NCBI GenBank assembly: GCA_021904315.1
Contig: CM038919.1
Location: forward strand, 7,254,001-7,318,000
DNA from: Sphagnum magellanicum
Lineage: Eukaryota; Streptophyta; Sphagnopsida; Sphagnales; Sphagnaceae
DNA length: 64,000 bases
Reading direction: 5' to 3'
The notes under the pieces were generated by a model. It was given only the letters and a program-made list of their open reading frames with translations. It was not told the origin of the DNA and searched no databases. A program made the position numbers and the translations under genes. Below are positions 37,401 to 48,560 of the stretch, piece by piece (within the stretch, counting starts at the first letter, position 1; the number at the start of each line of letters is the position of its first letter).

Positions 37401-38000
37401 TGCGACCAGCCACGGCAACTGACCATCTCCTACTCGCGGTCCTGGAACTCTTTCCATTGCTTGGCTCGTCACCAGCACCACATCTTCCACCTTTTCTTGT
37501 ATCCAAGAAATCTCGACTTCTTCTTCTTCTTCGTCGTCATAAACATCCCCTTGTACTGCTGCTGCTGCTTCTTCTTTTGCCGCCGCTGCCGCTTCCCTCT
37601 GCTGTGACGACGATTTGTCGCGTTCCTTTGCTCCAGGTGCACGAGCCAAAACTCGCGGGAAAGAATCCCGGATCCGGGATGATGATACTTTAGAAATGCC
37701 AAGAGGTTGCGAGACAAACCCTAGGGAAAAAGAAAACCCGGAAACGCTCTTCTTGTATCCGAGTGATGATGAGGAGGTGGAGGAGCAGGCAGAAATACTG
37801 CAAACAACAGGAGGAGTATTACACAATGAACCTAATACTGTAGAAGCCGCGGCGGAGCATGTGTGCATAGGGACTGCCATCGTCGCCATGCCGAAGCTCC
37901 TTCCAGAATCCGCACTGTTCACCAAATCCCCTCCTCTCTCAGAAGGGTTTGGACTCTGCACCAACCACCCCAACAACAACAGATTGAACCCGCAGGCCAC
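34432..38000 (-). CDS. predicted plastid membrane protein of unknown function, six exons
   Basis: Exons (minus): 38000-37308, 36169-36071, 35742-35565, 35270-35173, 34868-34801, 34582-34432. All junctions have GT donors and AG acceptors and keep one frame. From Met 37889 the product is 391 residues; an upstream Met at 38000 would give 428. Met 37889 is preferred because it opens a Ser/Ala-rich, acid-free leader typical of plastid targeting. Then come an Ala/Glu-rich linker, an acidic run (DDEEEEE) and one hydrophobic segment at about 158-178 (LPWLVAVPLGYLGITFVIAVV), followed by a basic stretch. The remainder is soluble and looks conserved (ALGEYLPEKREQLDH, FTEKGIKRKAAVQALFTKLL, ALAIKSIFGVTDEDA), with an acidic tail. 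I believe this is a conserved plant family but cannot name it. Localisation is inferred. Confidence 0.8.
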
Positions 38001-38194
38001 AGTGCGGTAATCTCAGCGTAATTTTTTTTTAATAAATTTTATTTCGCACTGTGGCGAAGTGTACAAAGGGTCTTTATTTATAGAAAAAATGAAAAACCAT
38101 TCGCCATATTTTGAGGAAACAGAGCCATATTTATTTAGAGGATGAGTTCCTGGATGAGGTCGCCAGAATAAAGTAGGATTCTAAAACATTTCGA

Positions 38195-38553
38195 CTGACC
38201 TTTAGCCAAATTTGGCCTATTCCTCTTCTGGATGATCCACCTACTTAACAAAACTGGAAGCTGCAGAAGCGTTTTCTTTACTGGCGAAATTTCACCAGTT
38301 TCGCCAGTTGGTGGAAAACCAAAAAGGAAAAGAAAAAAAAGGATCTGCGACTTTTACAAAGGATTTTTTCTAGGGAAAAAAATCCCCCCCCCCAAATTCG
38401 TCACATTTTGGAGGCGGGAAAAAGGGTTGAAATCACCATTGTTTTTAGACTACAGGTTCAATTTCTTGCAACTCGCCAGTAATAGCAATAAATTTCTACT
38501 TTTCTCTCTGACATGTAGCCAGATTTGGCTAAGTCCTCTTGTGGAGGATCGCA
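38195..38553 (+). repeat. 45-bp direct repeat pair flanking 270 bases
   Basis: CTGACCTTTAGCCAAATTTGGC with the following TCCTCTTCTGGATGATC (38199-38240) recurs as CTGACATGTAGCCAGATTTGGC with TCCTCTTGTGGAGGATC (38510-38552). It lies upstream of the plastid-protein gene. No coding content is recognised between the copies. Confidence 0.55.
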
Positions 38554-38989
38554 AAAGCAAGAGCAACAAGCAGTTCTTGAGCGTCAACCTGAGCTGCTGC
38601 TGCTGCTGCTCTTGCTCTTGCTTCCCATCCCAAGCCAGGGTTTTTTGTTTTCAATTTTGTCAAGTTGGTGGACTGGTGATCATCCAGAGGAAGATGAAGG
38701 AGCCAGAGTTCATGCAGCAAATTTAGGATCCCGCTTAGAACTCTTTGTGCACTTCGCACCTGATTTTGTTTTTGGTACACTTCTTTGCTTTTTCAATCCC
38801 CCTTTCCAGCTTCCTTGTTACCAAAAAAAGTGCAGATTAGCGTCCAGAGCAGAGCAAAACACAGGATCTGAAGAGAAGAAGAAAGCATCACAAACCAAGA
38901 CACGAAGACTCTGAGAAGCAAATTAAATTGCCGCAAAACTGAGAACCTAAATGAACAGAAATCTACTCTGAAGATCAAAGAAAACAAAC

Positions 38990-39400
38990 AGTAGTGCAAC
39001 AGAAAAACACCTCCAGCAGGCAGGCAGGCAGGTCCATCAACATACAAGTTGCATACTTTCTTCCACAATTTCCACAATTTCATACATGAGAGTAGCACTG
39101 GATGATGATGATGATGATGGTGATGGAAAATCAATTTATGAGTGCTGCTCTCTTCTCATGTACCAAATAGAAACACAAGGTCATTTCAATAATGGCCAGT
39201 TCTGAACCAAAAACTCTTCAGATTACATTGCAACAGAACAAGACCTCCATCCAGCAGGGTGCAGCTCCATCAAGCATAAGATTTGCACAATTTCTGATTT
39301 CTTTTCTTTAAGTATATGTATTATGAGATGTCTGGAAGATGTAGAATTGAAGAGTGCTCTATTCTCATGCACCCAGTATAAACACAAAGATCATGAGCTT
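38990..39400 (+). repeat. diverged tandem duplication, unit about 225 bp
   Basis: The stretch 38993-39175 (TGCAACAGAAAAACACCTCC ... CTTCTCATGTACC ... AAACACAAGGTCAT) is repeated at 39228-39395 (TGCAACAGAACAAGACCTCC ... TATTCTCATGCACC ... AAACACAAAGATCAT). The copies are clearly diverged, so the duplication is not recent. A CAGG run (39018-39031) and an ATG trinucleotide run (39100-39119) lie in the first copy. Confidence 0.6.
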
Positions 39401-40690
39401 TACAAACAATGCTTGCAACTGCACTCTGGAGACCCCAAAAGAAAAATAGAGAAAACACCCATCACAGCACGGGGGAGGAGAGATGGCAATCCATGAGAAG
39501 AATTCAAAGAGCTTTGAGAGGGTCATATGATTTGAACACCAGAAAGAAAAAGAACCATTTTTTACTGCAAAATGCAATTTCCTTGCAGCAGAATAATAAA
39601 TTGATTTTCACTGACGAAAATCAAAATCCATGTATAGTTTCAAGCATGAATCCAAAACCCCTAGTATTGGAAAAATCTGAGTATAAAACAAATTCTAAAT
39701 TTCCAGTGGTTTAATTATCACATGCATGCAGGATTCCCTTCTGCAATTTCCACAATATTGTAAATTGTTGTATGTATTTGATATGCCAAAAGGTGCATGC
39801 AGTGTAGTAGCTCTACACACCTTCTTCATGATGTCTATAGCATTTTTTGCACTAGTTAGTTTGACAGTGTGTCCTAGATGTATGAAAAAACTACCTTTCA
39901 TGTTGAAGAATTCTTTGAAATTTCATACTGAGGATTTGGAAATTGTCCTCTATTACATACCCCAAAAACTTGTTTGAAAATCACAGCACTGTCAAAGCTT
40001 GACATTTTTGAGAAGTTTACAATATTGAAGCTTCTGAAATTCCATATCTATTTTGAAATTTAGTCCGTACTACTTAGCACAGAAGTTTTGTTTGAAGATC
40101 AAAGGAAAGCTTCACATTTTGAGGGGCTAGTTGTACTGAATTTTTCACCCAATTACATGTGCATGAAATTTGGAATTTCTTTGTAAAAATGTGAGTTTTT
40201 ATCTCATTAATAGTAAGTGTTTTCTTGAGCCTTTTGTAGCAAAATCAAGATTGAGGTTTTCAACAACAATATTGAATTCTGTATCATTGTTACAGTGAGG
40301 TTTGATCTAACTTTGCATAACTCACAGCAACAAATGCTTGCGCAAATCTTGATACGATCTGAATCCTTATGGATCATGTTGTCAGGAATTGCTCATAGAT
40401 GATGCTTATGATCATCAATATTTTGCATGGAGAACTTTCAATGCCCACAAACACAATGGTCTGATGATCCCACATCAAAGCTTGTTTCCAATTTTTCAAC
40501 TTTCCAAATGATCAATTGGTGATCATGTTCTTGTTACATGATAAAAACATGTTCTTTCCATATATGTACATGTGATGATCAAGGTTTTGGCGAGGCTCTT
40601 GATTCATGTGATGAAGCAAGCTCTCATGAAGTAAGTCTCTCTATAATTGATCGATCACACTTTCATCAATGTGTCGATCTGCATGTGTGC
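39400..40690. other. intergenic stretch downstream of the DMP gene, no gene recognised
   Basis: AT-rich, with no recognisable frames or repeats. The part next to 40698 should be the DMP 3' untranslated region. Confidence 0.5.
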
Positions 40691-40697
40691 GTGCTGA

Positions 40698-41354
40698 TCA
40701 TTTTGCAATGATGCAGGAGACAGAATGGCGTGATGGGTCGGCGGATTGATCAGCAGAGTTTTCGGACTGAGGATGAGCATGATGCGCGATCATGAACCCA
40801 ATGCCATGCCTCGTGGAAGTTCCGAAAGCGCAGAAACCGCTGACTACCATGCCGGCGAGTAACGGAACCGTCTTGGAGATGGAGTCGGAAAGCTTCGGCC
40901 AGAAGCAAGTGCTGACGGGTGCTGTAAAGAGAGAGGCGATGACCAACGCAATGACGGACAGAGTCGCGTTCACTACGTCCGCAAACTCCAGTTGGTACTT
41001 GGTTCCGCCGCCCGTGTAAGTCGAGCCTGAGACTCCCGCGAGCTGGCCGCCTCCGGCGGTGATGGCGTGCTTTAGATTAGGGTTCCAAAGGCCCCTGCTC
41101 GTCACCACTCCGCAGTAGACCGTGCCGTTCTCCGCTCTGTAGCTGTCTGTGAAGCAGGAGAGGCAGCAGAAGGCGCTCAGAACGAGTAGAGTGATCCATG
41201 TCATGGACCTCTCCGTAGCTCCGCATATCCCGTTGTTTGTGGCCAGCGGTGCTAGCATCTGGAGAGCTAGGAACGTGCTCGTTGGTAGCACATTCGAGAG
41301 CTGGGTGAGAATGTCTGCTGACGGCTTAGAGCTGCTGGAAGCTACTGAAGCCAT
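40698..41354 (-). CDS. DMP (DUF679) membrane protein, intronless
   Basis: The 218-residue frame carries the hallmarks of the plant DMP/DUF679 family. These are an N-terminal Ser-rich tail, then LPTSTFLALQMLAPLATNNG, CCLSCFTDSYR, GLWNPN, LEFADVVNATLSV and a C-terminal STRHGIGF. Four hydrophobic segments at about 25-45, 50-70, 123-143 and 163-181 give the usual four-span topology with both ends in the cytosol. Family length is usually about 200-240 residues and members are commonly intronless, both as here. Some DMPs (DMP8/DMP9 type) act in gamete fusion and others in membrane remodelling during senescence; which role applies here cannot be told. The start at 41354 fits the family. A CT microsatellite lies about 500 bases upstream. 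Confidence 0.92.
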   Translation of the reverse strand: MASVASSSSKPSADILTQLSNVLPTSTFLALQMLAPLATNNGICGATERSMTWITLLVLSAFCCLSCFTDSYRAENGTVYCGVVTSRGLWNPNLKHAITAGGGQLAGVSGSTYTGGGTKYQLEFADVVNATLSVIALVIASLFTAPVSTCFWPKLSDSISKTVPLLAGMVVSGFCAFGTSTRHGIGFMIAHHAHPQSENSADQSADPSRHSVSCIIAK

Positions 41355-41838
41355 TTTTGTTGAGCAGCAGTATTGAGATCTAGAGCTAAGTTATCCTGCA
41401 ACACAATTCTAGAGCACTGGAGTCATACGAGAAGTTAGAAGATGATCAGCAGTCTGAGAATGTAATTTCAGATCTTGCAACAGAAGACACAAAGGAACCA
41501 CCTCAAGGAAAACTATGGGTAGTCCAGGAGGAGTTCTGCAGACAGATCTGTGTCTTAGAAATATTTCTGCACTGCAAGAAGGACGTCGCGAGCTGGATGC
41601 AGCGGCCATCTAACTTCAATTGATGATCACCAGTCTTTAAGCTGTTGAATGTTGAGCAGTCTAAACATATAGCACCCGATGCAGCTAAAAGCCAGGCAGA
41701 ATTCATGGAGAAGATGATGCATGCCCACCTCGTGCAATTGCACAGAATTTTGAAACTCTCTGACGGGTGTTTGCGTGCAGCTCAGGATCAACCCTGTGCG
41801 TGATCCATCGCCGCAAAATCCCAGTCGAGATCCAAGAA

Positions 41839-41905
<67 letters not shown>
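41839..41905 (+). repeat. (CT)n microsatellite upstream of the DMP gene
   Basis: About 67 bases of nearly pure CT, read as GA in the gene's direction, 485-550 bases upstream of the DMP start. Confidence 0.95.
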
Positions 41906-41908
<3 letters not shown>

Positions 41909-42138
41909 GAGTCATGAGATAGTTGCTGATGGGTTGAACAACAGTCAACTTCTTTTTGTTGCATGGGATGTCGACGTTTTTGCGCTTGCTTGCCGAGAAA
42001 CTTTGCCGTGGAGTGCTCATACTGATGAATCCAGCTATGGGAGAGTTACGTGGGTTTGTCTGTGACTTATCGGACTTGGTACTATCCTTTACGACGAAAT
42101 GTGCGTCCGAGCTGGACATGTTCAGCATAATCCGTGAA

Positions 42139-42170
42139 GATATTTATATATATATATATATGTATATGGG
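42139..42170. repeat. short (TA)n run
   Basis: ATATTTATATATATATATATATGTATATGG type sequence between the DMP gene and the permease gene, followed by a telo-box (AAACCCTA, 42175-42182). Confidence 0.7.
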
Positions 42171-42174
42171 TTTC

Positions 42175-42182
42175 AAACCCTA
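42175..42182. promoter_or_regulatory. telo-box AAACCCTA
   Basis: One copy here and another at 42637-42644, about 820 and 1,280 bases upstream of the DMP start. Plant promoters often carry this motif, but the distance makes the assignment weak. Confidence 0.25.
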
Positions 42183-42189
42183 AACGCTT

Positions 42190-43400
42190 GGGAAGATATG
42201 ATGCAGCTCAGAGAATTGCGGTCCAACTTCCACAGAACTACGCGGCTGTTGTCGCTCCGGAAGAAGACAGAGTATATAAACAACATACAAAATCGCTCAG
42301 ATTTTGCTGCAAAAGGAAGAGCCGAGCGAGAGCTGCAAAGTCAAGCTAGATCGAAGCTAGTGCGATGCTCAGAGAAGAGATCATCACAAAGAGTGAAAGT
42401 ATATGAGTATATGAAAATCACGTGAGCGTTGTGTTTGCGTAAAAAGATGTGTTGCACGTGTCGGAGTCTTCGGACTGTCACGGGGTTTTCGACGTGCGCG
42501 GGCGGTGGGACCCTTCTTTGATCATCTGCAAGAAACTTGTTCACGACGACAGAGGAGCTGCTGCTCCGGGCCTTGTTGCAGATTTGTTTTCGTGCATGGT
42601 GAGCAATGCGCTCTTTTGACTTTCACAGCAAACATCAAACCCTAATCTGTTTAGGGGCTTGAAATTATGGATGTCAAGAATCCTCTCGAGTCTATGGCGC
42701 GCACTTCCCGGATTTCTCGACTGCAATAAATCTCGCATGATCCAACCTGTGGACAAACTACAGCCAGGATTTCAAAGGAGACTTCACAAAAACTCCAATC
42801 TAGCAGCGACCATTGTAGATCTGGTAGCAACAGCAATCTACAAAATTGCCGACAGCCAGTAAAGCAAAGAAGGATTCTGTGAGGACAAAAGCAGCACTTT
42901 GAAGCCAAATCACAAAAAACTTGAACAAATCGCAAGAATCCTAAACATGATTCCCTGTGGGGCCATCAAGAACTTGAACTTGCAAACATGAAATGGTTTG
43001 TTTGACAATGGGCAAATACAATGATCCCTCTGATTCACAAATGGGAAAATTTGAATAAAACATTGAAAATTTATTCCCATGATTCCCTTGGAGAACTTTC
43101 TCTATGTTTTGTAAAATCAACTTCAATTTGCCTCAAGTTTGCACTCTTTTTCCTTACAAGGAATGCCCCCAAAAGTCTCTTGTTAACAATCACATGTGAG
43201 GAAAATTTGTCAAGAAGGATTCTGTGGCAGAGAAAGAAAGAAGCTTCCAAGATTATAAATCACACTTGAGCAATAATGTTGCCATTTTGATGATCGGTCC
43301 ATAACCGTACATAACAGATGACAAAACTGGTTTATCAATTTCATACCCTACTATTGTTCAAAAAAAATAGGAAGAATAGATCAAAACAGTGCTTGTGCAA
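42190..43400. other. intergenic stretch between the DMP and permease genes
   Basis: GC-richer up to about 42900, then AT-rich. Frames such as 42541-42756 and 42651-42935 (minus) have no family similarity. The part next to 43409 should be the permease 3' untranslated region. Confidence 0.45.
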
Positions 43401-43408
43401 ATCAAGAT

Positions 43409-46400
43409 TTATTGAGGAAGGGATTCCTTACCAGGAACTTGGACAAAGATTTCTTGAACAGGACCTTTGAACCAATGTCTAGCATCTATGACCCACCAGC
43501 CCATTACAGCACCTAAAACTATTGCTAGAGTGACTGGGGCATAGTTGAATGTGCTGAATTCGATAGGGTATACTGTTGGAAATAGGAATATGGCACATGT
43601 GTAACAGATCCAAAGGAATGCAACTGCACAAACCCAACGGCTTGCTTTCCCCATGTAAAAAGGACCTGGAAGGAACTCCTCATTTACGAGAATCATCCTG
43701 AAAAATATTGGCACAGCATATCCACCTACCCATCCAATTGTGCAGATTGATGCTATGGTAGTGAAGACAACACTGACCCTAAGGATGGGAAAACCCAGAA
43801 GGATTGCAAAACCAGCAGAGATCCAGACTGCATTCACTGGCACCTTATACTTGGGGTGAACTTTGCGCCACACTCTTGAGTATGGTGTCCCCCCATCACG
43901 TGAGAGAGCATACACCTGCAGCACCACAATTAGAACAAGCCCACACTGTCAACCTTGTCATGATGCTTGCACAAGTAAAGTTTGCTATTAAAGCTTTGCG
44001 GTGTTCAGAAACAGGTCCTCTAATTTTTTTTGCTGTTCGGACCAGGACAGAAAATGGCAAAGAAACAGCGTCTTCTGCATTATGTTTTCAAGGCTGATTC
44101 ACTTCCAGACTTGGTGAGATGAAGATAACAACTAGATTGCACTTCATAGTCACCTAGCAGTAGGGTGTCATGGACTTTTGAATTGTAAATGTTTTTATAA
44201 GTTCATATGAAATAACAAATTTTGTTTGTTTTTCAAAAAACTTATGTTTTTGTAATCTTTACATGGGGCTTTGTTGATGTGAACTTGGTGAGGGTTTTGT
44301 TTTAAAAAAAATCAGATTTCAAAATGATATAATATTTTTTATGTAAGTTTTGACCTAAATTTGAAAAAGTTTGTAGATGAACTTACAACTCGAGCTGCAC
44401 TTGTGGTTATGGAAAGGCCACCAAAGAAAAAGGATCCCCAAATCACACACAACAACACAATGGCACCTGTGGCATTGTGGTAGCGCCCATGGAACACATC
44501 ATACAAAATCTGTGCTGGAACAAATCTGCCTGCTGTCTCATTGCTTGGATTAAAGAGATAACTTGGATTCTGAAGCCCACAACCAGAACATGCAGGTCAA
44601 TTATTGGTTCTGCCAGTGCTAATTCAAGCTGACATTGTTTGACCCTCTTTCTTTTCAAACACACTCTTAGGTAGTAACAGATGGCAAAACCTGGTCTGAT
44701 TTTCTGTTATTTCACAAACAAACTTGAGCTCCAGTTCATATACTTGGACAGGTATATTCAGGTGAGCCTCTTGAGGAGGAAGCACCAGATACACAAATGG
44801 TAATCTTGAGGTCTTTATAAGAGAGCTGCACCCAACTATGAACCAATTACCTGGATAGTGAACGTGAGAGCCAGGATAACACCCCACCCAAACACAGAAA
44901 CGAGAGCAATGCTTGAAAGAATTGCAATTGGGCCATTGATATCAGCACTTTTGGTCTCCTCTGTCAGATATGCTGCAGCATCATATCCATAAAGAGAATA
45001 TTGGCTAACTAACCAGGACAGAAGTACAGCATATACTCCACTCTTGATACCTGTGGTTGCCTCTCCTATCTCAAAATGTGTGAAGACATAAGAAGCAGGC
45101 TGTGTTGTCTTTGCAACCACTGGCAGCAATATTACCATGACTGCACCTCCTACCATCTGGCAGCAAGATTCCAACATTCACACATAAAAGAGAGACCATG
45201 ACAGGGGATAATAAGGAGTTGTGACGCAGTCTTCCCCCAGAGAACCAAGATGGTCTCTTAAAGTGTTCCAACCAACATCAATGGTTGAGTGAGCAAAAGC
45301 TGAGCTCTTATGAAAGTGCATAGCAAAGGGTTTCATGAAATCATCTCTCAAGACTACAAATAACTGCTCCCTCCCATAAACCTTCTCTTGATGAGGTTTC
45401 TACCTCTCAAATGCACAAGAGGAGTCAAATATTCTAAAAGCATATCTGATGGTGTTCAAAAGAAATGTATCAAAGAAGAAAAGATCAATGTAAGAAGTTG
45501 GATACTTACCTGCCAGTAAATAGATACCATATCAATGACTGCTATGACATTCAGTGCAAATGTGTTCAGCACTGCCCATATGAGGCAGAGCGCAATATAG
45601 ATTGTAAGAAACACTCCAGGTGGAGCAAAGTAACCACCATGCTTATTGGTACCTGTGCAAAGCAAAATAATGTTTTGCAATGTCTCTGTTCCTGCATATG
45701 CCTGGCAACATTAAACCAAAAAGCATCACCTATCAGTAAAGGATTCAATCTGCAAATCTGTTTCTGGTGAAGAACCTGAACATTTTGTTTTGAGTGTTGG
45801 TGTGGATTCATCTAGTTTATATCCCAACCAGCAACTACATTTCTGCAATAGAGCTCAATTCGCCCAAGCATTCCTTAGATTGTAACTTTGCAGTCTCCCT
45901 CATATTAGCATGACCTAGGTCTTCACACAACTACCCAGTGCAAACAAAAGAGTGCAGAGACTTGCATAGATGACAGTCGTATCATTTTGTGTACACCAAA
46001 ACCCACCATTTCATACATGCAGATATTACATGTTTTTCTGTTGGTCATCTCATTCATTCAGGCCATGCACAAGGATCAGTGCACTAGCTTTGGAAATACC
46101 TGAGTGCCAATGCCAGCAATTAGACCAATGACTTCCAGCCATGCACAAAGCCATGATGCTAACGGCCCCCATTGAGGCCCAGCCAAATGAGCTGCTGAGA
46201 AGTACAGAGATCCTGTTGTCTGCCATCTCCAATCAGCCTCATCACATTGAGAATTATCATGAAATCTAGCTAACAACTGGACATTGACAACACAAGTTCA
46301 ATGCTTCCTGGATAGTTTCTACAAAAACACAAATCGTAAGAGAACCACTGTCCAATCACTGAAGGAAGCAATGGGAAAGAAGGATCAGAGCCATAGTTGC

Positions 46401-47658
46401 ACACTCTTACATAAACTTGAAAAGGATGAAAGAAACAAAGTACTCCACACAGCAGTGTCTGATGCTACTGGAGGCAGACAAGATGCAGTTATCCAGAGGA
46501 TGGCAGTGATAACAATACAATAACTGAATCAGGGCACTATATTGTGCAAGAAACTTACAGGAAACGAGGAACAAATCTCTGCCATGGCAAAGCCCACAAA
46601 CCAGGTAAAGAATGTGACAATAACCCAACCCCACACCACTCCCACTGGCCCTGCATACATCAGGCTGCTTCCATACAAGGGCACTATGCCAGTGAACAGT
46701 GTCACAGTAGAAAATGTGATGGCCAAGCATTTGAACAATGTCTGCACAGACACCAGCACCACAATGCATCAGCCACACATTACTACTTCATATGCAGAAA
46801 ATCAGCAAAATCCTTCACCACCTTAGATTGCATGCAGGGAACCAACAGAATTTCTTCAGCGTCTTCAATTGTCAGAGCATCTCCAGCGGTGCTCAGTATG
46901 TGATCCTGGAAATTAAAATCATTGAATGAAGAAAAGGCAAAGCGTGCTGGTTTGGCTCAGCAAAATCGTTTTCACCCTGCATTTTTGCACAGTTTACTTC
47001 CGACTGCTGCTCCCCGCTTTTCACTAGTCCTAACGCTTCGTCCAGGTGAGTTGCTATTAGTAGTCTCCCACGTATTTGCAGTCCCAGTTTTAGTTTCCTG
47101 GGTGGGGTTAGAAAAAAGTGAATGACTAAACTTGGATCTGAGAAATATTTTTTGCAGGGTAGAATACTGAGCATCGCTGGAGCTGCTCCAAGGTTCACAA
47201 AACAAACAAGCGAGATTCTTTTCATTGCAGAGAATAGTGTTTTTTTGCATTGCAGAGAATACTAGTCCGCTGCACAAAGAATTGAAGCTTGGAGACAACA
47301 TTCAAACTGCTGATCAATGAATGCATGTGAAGTGGGCGACTTTTACCATTTCCCGGCGAAGCTCCTGCTTGTAGCCAAGCTGATTCAGCCTGCGCTCACC
47401 CGAGTCCATCATCGCCTCCTCCAATGCTGCACGATCCTCTTGCTTGACCAAGGAATTTTTGGGAGCACGAGTACCCGGCGACATGACGTTTCCGTTAACG
47501 TCGTGTGGTACATCTTTCCATGCATCCAGAAAGAATGGACCTCCGTCATTCATTACAATCCTCGCCGTCATGTTTGTTGCTGAACAAGAAACTGCCTCTA
47601 GCGCAGTCATGGAATCATCCGATTCACAAAGTCTTCGGCGCAAATCCAGTGAAAGCAA
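43409..47658 (-). CDS. amino-acid permease, BAT1/GABA-permease type (APC superfamily), seven exons
   Basis: Exons (minus): 47658-47347, 46741-46559, 46219-46100, 45701-45510, 45156-44851, 44569-44387, 43915-43409. Every junction has GT/AG borders and the joined frame is open: 600 residues. The core matches plant BAT1-like permeases. Landmarks are LNQLGYKQELRRE, GFAMAEICSSFP, LAGPQWGPLASWLCAW, SQYSLYGYDAAAYLTEET, GPIAILSSIALVSVFGWG, YALSRDGGTPYSRVWRKVHP and ARHWFKGPVQEI near the C-terminus. About twelve hydrophobic segments are visible. Known relatives carry amino acids or GABA across organelle or plasma membranes; the substrate here is not determined. Known members have about 515-530 residues, and the extra length is N-terminal. 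Internal Met codons before LNQLGYKQEL could be the true start. A MITE lies in intron 1. Confidence 0.92.
46875..47189. mobile_element. 315-bp MITE, family M3, copy in intron 1 of the permease gene
   Basis: The left end GAGCATCTCCAGCGGTGCTC and right end GAGCATCGCTGGAGCTGCTC are imperfect inverted copies of about 25 bp that include CTCAGTAT. The interior TTGCTATTAGTAGTCTC and TTGCAGT.CCAGTTTTAGTTT are shared with the copy at 54520-54834, which has the same length. Non-coding. It lies entirely within the first intron of the permease gene, whose exons around it are intact. Confidence 0.8.
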
Positions 47659-47659
47659 A

Positions 47660-48560
47660 GAAGCGGAAAAACTTTGAAAACATCATCGAAGCATTTTATG
47701 AACTTGGATCCCACACTAGTTTACTGTCTGAAAACAGCATCGTCGACGACAAAATTCCTCTCTCAACTACTACTGCTGCTCATTCGAAAGAGATCTTTCT
47801 CAATGAAACCGCACAACAGGGCAATCCCTGACAAAGCTGCTTACAACAGCAGCAGCAAAGAAAAAGTTCTAGATAGTCCAAAAACAATCTTGAAAAATCC
47901 ACAAAAATTGTCACAAAATCTACAAGAAAGTTGTGCTGCTCAAAATACTGCAAAAACAACAAAGAATAAGAACAAGAACATTCTGTGGAAGGAGCCTGAA
48001 TCGACAATTTTTGAGCGACTCCGGACGAAATTGGAGTTGGATTGAGAGCTTGTTTCTGGGAGTGAGTTCGATTACTCAGTGCTTGTTTGCTGACAAATCG
48101 GCAGGCGGTCGTGCGGCGAAAATGATGATCGATTGATGGACGGATGGATCGATTCGATGACGATCCAAAACTACTCCTGCTGCACGTGCACAACAAAACA
48201 AAGACGATGATGGGAATTGTGGCATAGCATTGAGAGTAGCGATCATCTCGCCAAGTGCAACCAAATCCGCTGCAAACAAATACAAAAGAGACTTTCCACA
48301 AGAGTACTAAAACTCCCTTTCTACACTGCCTGTTTTGTTTGTTGTCTCGCCAGTGCTGTGCGGGTATTAGAATCCGCCACCGACGCACCCCGGTTATGAT
48401 ACTGGGTATATTTTCACTTGCCCGGCGAGGGTGGAAAAAAAACCCCACTAAAATTTAAGAAACCGATTTTTTTTATATAGGCCAGACCCTTGGCTCTCAA
48501 TTTTTTTTTTGAAAATTTCATAAAAATCCGCCGCCCTTTCCGATCACAGGCTCTTTGCCG
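47660..48560. other. upstream region of the permease gene
   Basis: GC-richer DNA typical of gene starts in this window. Long frames on both strands (47674-48045 plus, 47780-48448 minus) overlap each other and have no family similarity, so I take this as promoter and leader. No clear TATA box was chosen. Confidence 0.4.

Noticed and set aside
38525-38914. 129-codon plus-strand frame with a signal-peptide-like leucine run
   Set aside because: The leucines come from a CTG repeat. The rest has no domain, and the frame runs through the direct-repeat region.
47780-48448. 222-codon minus-strand frame upstream of the permease
   Set aside because: It has no family similarity, contains Cys and Ser runs from simple repeats, and overlaps a plus-strand frame of equal quality. 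It is best read as promoter and leader DNA.
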